A stretch of DNA of 14,863 nucleotides from CF-113 sp035308345 (GTDB lineage Bacteria > Chloroflexota > Ktedonobacteria > Ktedonobacterales > Ktedonobacteraceae). Below, in pieces: positions 1 to 7,298 of this stretch. A model generated the notes under the pieces. That model worked only from the letters and a program-made list of their open reading frames with translations, was not told the origin of the DNA and made no database searches. Location of the stretch: assembly GCA_035308345.1 (NCBI GenBank), contig DATGGW010000530.1:1-14863 (forward strand). The letters are read 5' to 3'. The stretch's first letter is position 1. Each line of letters starts with the position of its first letter. The position numbers and the translations under genes are program-made.

Positions 1-534
1 CGGAGCGGAAAAATAGCGCGACAGGTCGATAGAGGCGACCCGCAGTCGGACCTCTCGCGTCCCCAGACTCGCCGGATGGAAGGCAGCGGAGTCTTCGAGC
101 AGTGCCGGCAGCGAGGAAATCTCTGTTGGTTGGAAGATGCATTTATCATCCGTCGGCACGAGTTCTACCACGAGCAAGGCCAGTTCCTCCCGAGCAGATG
201 TGTTGCGAATACCGTGGCGCGTACCACGCGGCGCTATGGCCAGGAAGCCCGGCGCCACATCACAGGAGATGCCGTTGGTCGTCAGCACCCCCGTGCCGCG
301 GTGGATGTAGTAGATCTCGTCGGTGTGTTGCAGGTGCTCACCCACCGACGACTCCTCTCCATCGGTGGCCGGTGGTATGACCACATACTCGATACTGCTC
401 CAGGGATGCCCGAGATGCGCGGGGATAGCGAGGGCTTTGTTGAACACAATGCCCGTGCCTCCTAACTGGTCATAGGTCTGGATGGGACTGCCCGTATCAG
501 CGACGGAGAGCCCGGTCAATTGATGGAGTGCCAT
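1..534 (-). CDS. Cupin-domain protein, 3' end cut by window edge
   Basis: An open frame of 178 codons runs from an ATG at 534 to the window edge with no stop, so the C terminus is missing. A purine-rich GGAAGGAAGA ribosome site lies just upstream of the ATG. The protein is a small beta-barrel cupin. Cupin motif 1 is at residues 65-82 (H67, H70, E73, then IYYIHRGTG), and motif 2 at 96-111 fits G-x5-P-x-G-x2-H-x3-N exactly (G96, P102, G104, H107, N111). H67/H70, E73 and H107 are the likely metal ligands; the spacing of the two histidines in motif 1 is slightly irregular. Soluble cupins of this type act as isomerases, epimerases or dioxygenases on small metabolites, and the sequence does not say which. 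It follows the cyclase gene by 62 bp on the same strand and is probably co-transcribed. The family is sure; the reaction is unknown. Confidence 0.85.
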   Translation of the reverse strand, partial: MALHQLTGLSVADTGSPIQTYDQLGGTGIVFNKALAIPAHLGHPWSSIEYVVIPPATDGEESSVGEHLQHTDEIYYIHRGTGVLTTNGISCDVAPGFLAIAPRGTRHGIRNTSAREELALLVVELVPTDDKCIFQPTEISSLPALLEDSAAFHPASLGTREVRLRVASIDLSRYFSAP

Positions 535-596
535 ATTGTCTCTTCCTTCCATATTTTCAGTTTTTGCCGCTGTTGGCCAGATGCTGCCTCCTACTG

Positions 597-1775
597 TCAT
601 GCCTGTAGCGTCGCGAGTGCTGTGCGCAATTCCGTCTCCGAAACGTAGGTGAGGGGCAGACCAGGCCGTTCTTCGACTGGCTGACCCAGATGCCTCAAGA
701 GAACCATGACGTGAGAGTCCTCGCGACGGGGGAGGTAGCCGATTTTGTTGTCATCGCGGATGATTCTCATGAGCGCGTCGATGTCCACCGTCCGGGGAAG
801 CGTCGTCGCTACCCCGTTGCGTCCGAGTAGCGAGTAGTGCTGGCTCACTTCCCGGTTGCTGAACCACCCGCGGGCATGGGAGATATGCGCCTCGACGAGC
901 AACCCCAGCGCAATGGCCAGGCCGTGTTTCATGCCCAGCAGCGACTCCAGGGCGTGGCCGACCGTGTGCCCGGCTTCCAGCACCAACGCGGCTCCCTGCT
1001 CATGAGCGTCCTGGCGCATGACGGCCTGCTTGGCTTCGAAGCACCAGCTAAACACCTGCGCAAATTGTTCCAGGGAGTAGTGCGCCTGCGGGTTGAGCAA
1101 TGAGGCAACCTCCTCGTAGCGCTGGGGATGGATCGCCAGCACATTTTTGACGAGTTCGCACAGGCCGGACCTGATTTCGTCGGGTGCCAGGCTCTGCCAG
1201 AAAGAAAGATAAACCAGAACGAACTCCGGGGCTTTGAAGGTACCCACCAGATTCTTGATGAGTAGGTCGAGATCCGGCTCGCCATTGACGCCCTGCTTGC
1301 AGGAGAGGATGCTGTCCGTCGCTGCGAGCAGGGTGGTCGGGAGGTGGACCAGCCGGATGCCTCTCACGACCAGGCTGGCAGCCAGACCCGTAATATTGCC
1401 GACGAGGCCGCCGCCCAGGGCAATGAAACACGAGGCGTGCGTCCCGCCACCGTGCGCTCGCGCTTGATAGAGCACCGAGAGCGCGGTCTGCATCAGCTTG
1501 ACCTGCTCTGAGGCGCGCAGCGGGAGCAGCAGGCAGGGAACACCCACTGCGCGCATCTGCTGGTAGACCGGCTCGACCAGTTCCGGTGGCAGGCCAGCAT
1601 CGACGACCAGGGTGAAGTGGTCGGCGTGCAGGGCTGCGAGCTTCTGCCGCAACTCTGTCCAATCAGGGTGCGCGCGCACCTCAATCGGGTAGTCGTAGAC
1701 AATGCGAGGAGTCGCGCCCTCCTTTGTCTGGATGTGAAACAGATAGGTTTGTTGGCTTTCCACCAGGGTTTGCAT
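597..1775 (-). CDS. 2-deoxy-scyllo-inosose synthase-like sugar phosphate cyclase
   Basis: A 392-residue member of the dehydroquinate synthase superfamily. DOI synthases cyclise glucose 6-phosphate to 2-deoxy-scyllo-inosose using NAD and a divalent metal. The NAD loop is GGGLVGN at 121-127, with GN as in DOI synthases, not the GD of AroB. It is followed by PTT (146-148), TDSILSCKQGVN (153-164; K160 aligns with the active-site Lys of BtrC, compared from memory), KNLVG (174-178) and CELVKN (206-211; metal ligand E207). GHTVGHALE (269-277) gives H270, and H284 is the third ligand. DDNKIGY (341-347) matches the DNKRGY block of BtrC. Oddities are HGLA where HGEA is usual (284-287) and a short insertion at 165-172. 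The start is the ATG at 1775 with GGTGGAG upstream; upstream in-frame codons overlap the neighbour and look non-coding. It overlaps the dehydrogenase gene by 95 bp. A different cyclitol synthase specificity remains possible. Confidence 0.8.
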   Translation of the reverse strand: MQTLVESQQTYLFHIQTKEGATPRIVYDYPIEVRAHPDWTELRQKLAALHADHFTLVVDAGLPPELVEPVYQQMRAVGVPCLLLPLRASEQVKLMQTALSVLYQARAHGGGTHASCFIALGGGLVGNITGLAASLVVRGIRLVHLPTTLLAATDSILSCKQGVNGEPDLDLLIKNLVGTFKAPEFVLVYLSFWQSLAPDEIRSGLCELVKNVLAIHPQRYEEVASLLNPQAHYSLEQFAQVFSWCFEAKQAVMRQDAHEQGAALVLEAGHTVGHALESLLGMKHGLAIALGLLVEAHISHARGWFSNREVSQHYSLLGRNGVATTLPRTVDIDALMRIIRDDNKIGYLPRREDSHVMVLLRHLGQPVEERPGLPLTYVSETELRTALATLQA

Positions 1776-2886
1776 GCGTTCTCTCCACCTTTCTATGGGT
1801 CGGAATACGAGACTGGACTTCTTGAATGCGGACGAGCACTTTCCCCAGCACCTCGTGCAGGGCCAGCGGCTCAAGCCCCTCGGCGACAAGCGCATCCAGT
1901 GGGATAATGCGGTCGGTGATCTGGGTCGCAAGGTCCGTTTGGGAGAGCAACGCCAAGGCCCTCGGGAGGTCGACTTCGCAGATCATCCCGTTGGTCGTGA
2001 CGATACTCACTTCACGAGGCACCACCCGGCCCAGCGGCAGCGATACCCGCCCTGTCGGAATACCTACCTGCAGGAGCGTGCCGCCACTGCGTATCGCCGA
2101 GAGCGCCTGCTGTATTGCGGTGGGGGAGCCGGAGGCTTCGATCGCCAGGTCCACACCCCGACCGCCGGTGAGTTCGAGGATCTCTGTCTCTGTGAACTGA
2201 TCGGCTTTGATGAACGTGGAGGCAAATGCGCCCAATCGCTCGGTCAGATCTCGCTTGCGCTCGCCCACCTCCACGACGATGAGCGAGAGGTCGCCCTCTG
2301 TTCGGGCGAGCAGCGCGGCCAGCAGGAAGCTGCCGATACCGCCGAGGCCGAAAAGTGCAACGCTCTGACCGGGCTCGATGCTGACGCGACCAAGGGCATG
2401 CATCGCCACCGCGCACGGCTGTGCCAGCGCCGCAGCTTCATTGCTGCAGCTCTCCGGCACAGCCACGCACATGCTGGCCGGCACCTTCACCTGCTCAGCG
2501 AGTCCCCCGTGCGTGTGGATGCCATAGAGCACCGCGCGCTCGCAGATATTGGTGCGCCCGGACTGGCAGGGCGGACACGTGCCGCACCACATGCCCGCAC
2601 CCGGCACCACCCGCTGCCCGACGTGCAGGCCGGTCACAGCAGCCCCAACTGCCAGGACGATGCCCACGAACTCATGACCCAGGATGACCGGCCCCTGGTG
2701 CCCGCTCACCGGATGGGCCTGGTGCAGCGGGATCCTTTTTGGCCCCACGAGAAACTCGGTTACATCGGTTCCGCACAGCGATCCCAGGAGTGGGGCAAGG
2801 AGCACTTCGTCCGGCCCGGGCGGACCGGGTTCGGCAACCTCCTTGACGCGCACGGCGAGTGGGCCATGATAGACGGCTGCTTTCAT
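1681..2886 (-). CDS. Zinc-dependent medium-chain alcohol/polyol dehydrogenase
   Basis: A 401-residue zinc-containing MDR dehydrogenase of the threonine/butanediol/sorbitol dehydrogenase type, oxidising a secondary alcohol with NAD(P). Catalytic zinc ligands C38 (CGTD, 38-41) and H71-E72 (GHEFVG) are present. The structural zinc site is C101, C104, C107 and C115. The Rossmann loop is GLGGIG at 180-185. The EP motif that normally supplies an acidic residue near the catalytic zinc reads Q156-P157. The start is the ATG at 2886 with AAGGAG 11 nt upstream; an in-frame start at 2940 would add 18 unlikely residues. About 45 residues follow the usual family end and read into the downstream cyclase gene, overlapping it by 95 bp. 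Beside a DOI-synthase-like gene, an analogue of the NeoA-type 2-deoxy-scyllo-inosamine dehydrogenase is an attractive role, but this is inferred from context only. Confidence 0.85.
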   Translation of the reverse strand: MKAAVYHGPLAVRVKEVAEPGPPGPDEVLLAPLLGSLCGTDVTEFLVGPKRIPLHQAHPVSGHQGPVILGHEFVGIVLAVGAAVTGLHVGQRVVPGAGMWCGTCPPCQSGRTNICERAVLYGIHTHGGLAEQVKVPASMCVAVPESCSNEAAALAQPCAVAMHALGRVSIEPGQSVALFGLGGIGSFLLAALLARTEGDLSLIVVEVGERKRDLTERLGAFASTFIKADQFTETEILELTGGRGVDLAIEASGSPTAIQQALSAIRSGGTLLQVGIPTGRVSLPLGRVVPREVSIVTTNGMICEVDLPRALALLSQTDLATQITDRIIPLDALVAEGLEPLALHEVLGKVLVRIQEVQSRIPTHRKVERTHANPGGKPTNLSVSHPDKGGRDSSHCLRLPD

Positions 2887-2944
2887 GCTGGTTCGTTCTC
2901 CTTCTTCTCTCTCTTTACCGTTGTGCCCGTCTCGCGGCACAACG

Positions 2945-5035
2945 TCAGCGCGCTTTCACTTTATTTTCTGGCATCGTCTTCGTGGCCGTCTCCTGCTTTC
3001 TCGGTTGCCGGGCCACGACTGGTGCGATGACTGCACACATCCCCGTCGTTTCCCCTCCGCATGCCATCTGGAGTTGGTACAGCTGGCGGATAAACGCCCG
3101 GTCACGCCGACGCAGCCAGCCGAAGATCTCGTCATGGAAAGGCGCGAGGTCTTCTGGTGAGGGCGGTATGTATGATGCACATGCCGCCACAAATTGGGAG
3201 CAGACCGACAGTTCCTGCGCGTCCCCACTGCCAGCTTCGTGTTTTGCAGAAAGTGGCCAGATGCGATCCGGCGCTGGTCCCGCTTGCTTCTTCATCTGGT
3301 AATTAAGCTGCAGGCTTTGCAGCTCCCAGCCAGCGCCCAGCACGGGCATGCCGACGAACCAGGCCAGCAGGGCCAGATAGCGCTGCATGATCGCACTCCA
3401 TGAATCGGAGATCGCGCGTGGCACGAGGTTCAAAGGTTCTGTGCTCCGTGTCCCGTTCGTGTCCTTGACCCTCTGGCTTCCCTCAATGAGGCAGAGCCCG
3501 CGCGTCTGCCCCAGGAGCAGTTGGCAAAACAACGGCCAGATGCACCGGTCGAAGATCTCCCGGATGAAGGCCCCGTCTGCCAGGAGGTCACCCGCCTCAC
3601 CTTCTGCGGGGGGAGGTGACGGTGGCAGCAACAAGGGGAGGCCCCCGGCGTGCTGCAAGCGCCGGATGATGGCGCTTCCCCTGCCTTGTGCATACGCGCC
3701 CAGGGTCACAATCGAGGGCCTCGTGGAAGCGTACCGCGCGGTGCGTGAGCGGCTCGCGAGGACCTGCGCCAGGTAAGCATCGCCATCCCGCTCCCTCAAG
3801 CGCAGCAGGTCGGTCGCCGCCCTGGTGCGAGCAATGATGGAACCAGCACACAGCGCAGCAATGAGGGCAACGATCCCTACCAGTACCATTGTGGCGAAAG
3901 GAAAAGCGAAACTGCCCTGCTGCCCCAGGAGCAGGCCGATCAGGGGAGGCCCGAAGGCCGAGGCCGGAGCCGCGATCACAGAAACCACGCCCTGCGCGAT
4001 GCCTGGCCCGAATGCCTGCGCGGTACCGATGTGGCCCGCTTCGTCGAACGTCGCAGCATAGGGCAGTGTTGTACCACAGGCGAACAGGGCCAGTCCCCAC
4101 CCGGTCACGAGCGCAGCGTGGGGGGGAAGCGCAAGCAGAAGCACTCCGAGGCAAGTCATGGTCGTTCCCGCGATCATCAACGCGCCGGGCGTGAAGACCC
4201 GGTGCGAGAGCAGCAGGCCCCCTAGAGGGCGAAAGAGCATGCCTGCGAGCAGTCCCACGGCTCCCAGCATGGCCGCGAGTTCCAGCGACAGCCCGTAGGA
4301 ACGAGCGAAATAGACCGCCAGCCAGGGAGCAATGGCCTGGCCTATCCCCAGCGTGCCCAGCAGCACGAGCCCAATCGTCCAGAGGGAGCGAGAACAAAAA
4401 GCGGCTGCCATGCGCCGGGTCGCTGCGGAGACCTGATGAGGTGCCTGGCTGCCGAGCGTCATGAGGCAGAGGATGCTGGCAGCCAGTCCAAGCGCACCCC
4501 AGACCGCAAAGGTTGTCCGCCAGCCGAAGAGTCCAAGCAGTGTCGGGGTCACCAGCAGCCCGAGCCCCGCGCCGAGCTGCATCGCTCCGCCAAAGAGACC
4601 CAGGCCCAAGGCGGCATATCTTCCCTGCCGTGCCGCGAGCGAGGCGGCCACGATGGCTGCCCCGGCACCCAGCCCGATCACCAACCGGCACAACACGATC
4701 CAGACCAGGGTGGGGAACACCGGCAGGAGACATCCACCTGCCCCGACCACGAGCAGGGCTACAAAGAGCACGCGGCGCGATCCGTACCGGTCGGCGAGCC
4801 AGCCCCCTGGCAGGTAGGAGAGGCCGATCCCGACGTAGAGCAGGGTGGAGAGGAGACCGGTCGCCCCGCTCGTCACGTGCAGCTCGCGCTGGAGCAGCGG
4901 GATAAGCGGGCCGTAGTCGGTGAAATTCGCCGAGATGGCCACCGCTGCCAGCGCCAAGATGCTCATGCGCACAGCGGTGCCCAGGAGGTCCGTCGACCGG
5001 CTTTGCCGCCTCGTGTCTGGTAGCGCTACGCTCAT
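2945..5035 (-). CDS. MFS transporter fused to a degenerate C26 amidotransferase-like domain
   Basis: 696 residues, about 270-290 longer than a standard MFS carrier. Residues 24-402 hold about twelve hydrophobic segments, with the MFS motif A as GGWLADRYGSRR at 77-88 and a charged central loop near 195-212. Residues 403-438 are a basic linker. Residues 439-660 resemble a class I glutamine amidotransferase of the C26 (gamma-glutamyl hydrolase/PuuD) type: a first strand at 439-446, an AGGLPLLLPPS segment at 463-473, and GMPVLGAGWELQSLQLN at 562-578, the position of the family's PVLGICRGMQ nucleophile elbow. The catalytic Cys is Gly569 and no C-terminal QWHPE-like His-Glu pair is seen, so the domain is probably inactive and may bind or sense a ligand. 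The start ATG at 5035 has AGAGGG upstream. The stop lies 58 bp before the dehydrogenase start. Probable export of the operon product. MFS is sure; the C26 likeness is by eye. Confidence 0.85.
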   Translation of the reverse strand: MSVALPDTRRQSRSTDLLGTAVRMSILALAAVAISANFTDYGPLIPLLQRELHVTSGATGLLSTLLYVGIGLSYLPGGWLADRYGSRRVLFVALLVVGAGGCLLPVFPTLVWIVLCRLVIGLGAGAAIVAASLAARQGRYAALGLGLFGGAMQLGAGLGLLVTPTLLGLFGWRTTFAVWGALGLAASILCLMTLGSQAPHQVSAATRRMAAAFCSRSLWTIGLVLLGTLGIGQAIAPWLAVYFARSYGLSLELAAMLGAVGLLAGMLFRPLGGLLLSHRVFTPGALMIAGTTMTCLGVLLLALPPHAALVTGWGLALFACGTTLPYAATFDEAGHIGTAQAFGPGIAQGVVSVIAAPASAFGPPLIGLLLGQQGSFAFPFATMVLVGIVALIAALCAGSIIARTRAATDLLRLRERDGDAYLAQVLASRSRTARYASTRPSIVTLGAYAQGRGSAIIRRLQHAGGLPLLLPPSPPPAEGEAGDLLADGAFIREIFDRCIWPLFCQLLLGQTRGLCLIEGSQRVKDTNGTRSTEPLNLVPRAISDSWSAIMQRYLALLAWFVGMPVLGAGWELQSLQLNYQMKKQAGPAPDRIWPLSAKHEAGSGDAQELSVCSQFVAACASYIPPSPEDLAPFHDEIFGWLRRRDRAFIRQLYQLQMACGGETTGMCAVIAPVVARQPRKQETATKTMPENKVKAR

Positions 5036-5085
5036 AGTTCCCTCTTTCCAATGCTCTTCGCTCGCTCGATTATGTACATGAGTTC

Positions 5086-6018
5086 CTACCGGCTCGCCTG
5101 CCCTGTTTGGCCTCCCTGTACCGAAATGACTGCTCCAGTCCTCTCCTGCGTCACAAAGTCCGCCAGGACCGACCAGTCTTCGTGCGCGCGTCCTGCCACC
5201 CGCGCGGCCAGGAGGTGTTCGTGGACAATCTCGGCAAACGGCAGTGACACAGCAACGCGATCCGCCGCCTGGAGGACCAGTTCCACATCTTTGAGTCCCA
5301 TCGGCACCGGGAAGCGCGCGTCGCTATAGTCCCGCTCCCCGATCATGCGGCCATAGTCCTCGTAGACGGCTCCCGTGAAGAGGGGAGATTCGACCAGCAT
5401 GCGCAGGAACTGCGCCCGGTCCGCCCCGCACTGCTCGACCAGTGCCGCTGCTTCACCCATGGACTCGATGGCAGCGGCGATGAGGAAGTTGTAGCCCAGT
5501 TTGACGGCGTTGGCGACCTCCACCCGCTCCCCCAGGTCATACAGATGCAAACCGAGCACATCAAGCAAGGGGAGTACGCGCACTTTGGCGGAAGCCGCTC
5601 CGGAGAGGAAGATCGAGAGCCGGGCCGCTTCTGCCAGGTCCGGGCGTCCCAGCACAGTCGCGGCTAGATAGTGGCTCCCCTGCTGCCGGTAGACCTTCGC
5701 CAGTTGCGCGGAGACCTCCGGTGAGACGGTGCTCAGCGAGAGGTGGACGCCTCCCCGGCCTATGCGCGAGAGAATGCCACCCTCTCCTAGGGCCACCACC
5801 AGGAGCGCCCGGTCATCGGGCACCATGCTGAGCACGATGCCTCCCGGCTCGGCGACCTTCCCAGGACTTGTTCCAGGCTCTGCGCCCTGTGCCACGAGCG
5901 GAGCCATGCGCTCCTCACGCACGTCGAACACTCGCAGCTTGTACCCTGTTTGTAAGAGGTTGAGCGCCATGGGCTGGCCCATCTGACCCAGCCCGACGAA
6001 TCCGATGCGTTCTGACAT
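5086..6018 (-). CDS. NAD(P)-dependent beta-hydroxyacid dehydrogenase-family oxidoreductase
   Basis: A 310-residue protein of the 3-hydroxyisobutyrate/6-phosphogluconate dehydrogenase superfamily, the usual length. The N-terminal Rossmann loop is GLGQMG at 9-14, with an acidic residue D32 after the second strand. The substrate loop is LSLSTVSPEVS at 93-103, and the second active-site strand reads AATVLGRPDLAEA (119-131) instead of the classical DAPVSGG. This variant is common among less-characterised members, including imine-reductase-like ones. K173 in ANAVKLGYN (169-177) is the expected catalytic Lys, and GLKD at 241-244 is also conserved in the family. The ATG at 6018 is preceded by AAGGAAGG. 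It sits 50 bp from the transporter gene and 49 bp from the beta-propeller gene on the same strand. The substrate cannot be read from sequence; context suggests a pathway oxidation or reduction. Confidence 0.85.
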   Translation of the reverse strand: MSERIGFVGLGQMGQPMALNLLQTGYKLRVFDVREERMAPLVAQGAEPGTSPGKVAEPGGIVLSMVPDDRALLVVALGEGGILSRIGRGGVHLSLSTVSPEVSAQLAKVYRQQGSHYLAATVLGRPDLAEAARLSIFLSGAASAKVRVLPLLDVLGLHLYDLGERVEVANAVKLGYNFLIAAAIESMGEAAALVEQCGADRAQFLRMLVESPLFTGAVYEDYGRMIGERDYSDARFPVPMGLKDVELVLQAADRVAVSLPFAEIVHEHLLAARVAGRAHEDWSVLADFVTQERTGAVISVQGGQTGQASR

Positions 6019-6067
6019 AGCTATGTTCCTTCCTTATGGTTGTGCGCCTGAGAGCACGCACCACTCG

Positions 6068-7159
6068 TTATGACTCCGCGTAGACGACAATGCCCCGCCC
6101 GCTTTCGGGGACGAAGATGTGGTTGGTGAGCGGATCGACGGCCACGCTGTGGGCTTTCTTCACGGTGGGAACATTCTCAACCCAGGCGCCGGTCTCCGCA
6201 TCGACGACCGAGAGCTGCGGGCCGCTGGGGTTGGTAAAGGCGGCCAGGTAGAAGCGCTGGTCGCCCCGGTTGTACCACACCTCGTCACACCCGCTCGTCT
6301 GTAGAATGGTTGCTTCGACCTGCCCGGAGAGGGCGCTGATGATCACGGGATGCCCAGCGCAGCCCAGCAGCAGCTCCTGGGTGGCAGGATCGAGCGCGAT
6401 GCCGCTCGGATCGCAAGCTGGGAGCGGGTATTCTTTGACGAGCCGCTCTGTCAGCGGGTCAACGACGGCGACGGCTCCACCCGGGTAGCGCTTATTGGCA
6501 GGTACCGAGAGGTAGAAGCGATGCGTCTGGGCATCGAACACCGGCGCTTCCAGACCACCACTCGCCCCCGCGAAGACCAACTTGCCCACAATGGCGCGTG
6601 TGGCGACGGAAATGAACGTGGCGAAGGGAGTGGCGTCTGAGCCGTTGGTTACGAGCAGGAGCTGATACTGCGCATCGTAGGCCATTTCATCGGCCCGCTT
6701 TGCGCCACCAGTATGCAGCGTGGCGACGATGGTGCGCGAAGAGAGGTCGATGACCTTGACCGTGCTATCGCCATCAGAGGCCCACAACTGGCCGAGGTCA
6801 TCCACTAGCACACCTCCGGGTCCCTGCGTGTCGCGGCTCCCATGAAACCCACGAAAGCCGCCAATCTGCCCGATGAGCGTGTTGGTACGCGTGTCGATCA
6901 AGTCTACACTGGCGTTACTGGCATCGGCCAGGTAGTAGACCTGGCTCTGGTCATCCACGAAACTGATATCGAAAGCCCACAGACCTCGCGGAGGGATGTT
7001 CGGCCCGGTGATGAGCGCGATCTGCCGCAGGTCCTGCGTTGTTTCCTGCGCCTGTGCCTGATGCGTACTGACGACGTAGCTCACCGATGTGGCGATGGTG
7101 GCCAGCACCAGCAAGATGCCCAGCGACCAGGTCAGCCTGATTTTAACGTTTGTGCCCAC
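6068..7159 (-). CDS. Signal-anchored YVTN/YncE-like beta-propeller protein
   Basis: 363 residues starting at a GTG (7159) with AAGGAG seven bases upstream. A basic N terminus and a hydrophobic segment (about 9-30) form a signal peptide or single membrane anchor; the rest is extracytoplasmic. The mature part has repeated beta-propeller blades of the form xVxVID-x-T-x-x-x-V, for example VDLIDTRTNTLIGQI, VKVIDLSSRTIVATL, VAVVDPLTERLVKEY and LSVVDAETGAWVENV. Each is followed by a segment like the closing HSVAVDPLTNHIFVPE. Such propellers bind ligands or act as lactonase-like enzymes, but no catalytic signature is recognisable. It is the first gene of the minus-strand run, and the IS110 transposase ends 140 bp upstream. 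No clear sigma70 promoter was found in that gap, so insertion of the IS may have changed the operon's promoter. Confidence 0.8.
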   Translation of the reverse strand: MGTNVKIRLTWSLGILLVLATIATSVSYVVSTHQAQAQETTQDLRQIALITGPNIPPRGLWAFDISFVDDQSQVYYLADASNASVDLIDTRTNTLIGQIGGFRGFHGSRDTQGPGGVLVDDLGQLWASDGDSTVKVIDLSSRTIVATLHTGGAKRADEMAYDAQYQLLLVTNGSDATPFATFISVATRAIVGKLVFAGASGGLEAPVFDAQTHRFYLSVPANKRYPGGAVAVVDPLTERLVKEYPLPACDPSGIALDPATQELLLGCAGHPVIISALSGQVEATILQTSGCDEVWYNRGDQRFYLAAFTNPSGPQLSVVDAETGAWVENVPTVKKAHSVAVDPLTNHIFVPESGRGIVVYAES

Positions 7160-7298
7160 GCACGTTCTCCTTCGTTCCCGGCGAGAAAAGACGCAAATAG
7201 AACGCTGCTGCTCTTCTCGCAGTAAGCAGCCAAAGTGATGGAGCTCTCAGAAAAGCACTTGAACAAGCCTCTTATAGAATCTTGAGAGAAAAGATGAG

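Larger units (their letters stand above)
1..7159 (-). other. Probable operon: propeller, oxidoreductase, MFS-C26, Zn-dehydrogenase, cyclase, cupin
   Basis: Six consecutive minus-strand genes are separated by only 49, 50, 58 and 62 bp, with one 95-bp overlap (dehydrogenase/cyclase). No terminator-like hairpin with a T-run was seen between them. A carbocycle-forming cyclase, two dehydrogenases and an exporter argue for a small-molecule pathway. Co-transcription is inferred from spacing and strand. The unit continues past the left edge. Confidence 0.6.

Noticed and set aside
597..1775. Ordinary AroB 3-dehydroquinate synthase
   Set aside because: The GN after the glycine loop, KQGVN and DNKIGY fit DOI synthase better than AroB, and no shikimate genes adjoin.
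1776..1931. Upstream extension of the cyclase to 1931
   Set aside because: This part is an out-of-frame shadow of the dehydrogenase C-terminal region; the ATG at 1775 has a good ribosome site.
1681..2940. Longer dehydrogenase start at 2940
   Set aside because: The added 18 residues are charged and unlike the family, whose N terminus begins MKAAVYHGP; the ATG at 2886 has AAGGAG.
1774..3030. 418-codon plus-strand frame
   Set aside because: Antisense to the Zn-dehydrogenase, His/Arg-rich with no family features; a GC-rich shadow frame.
3597..5051. 484-codon minus-strand frame overlapping the transporter
   Set aside because: Low-complexity Arg/Gly/Ala composition, and it overlaps the clearly real MFS gene in another frame.
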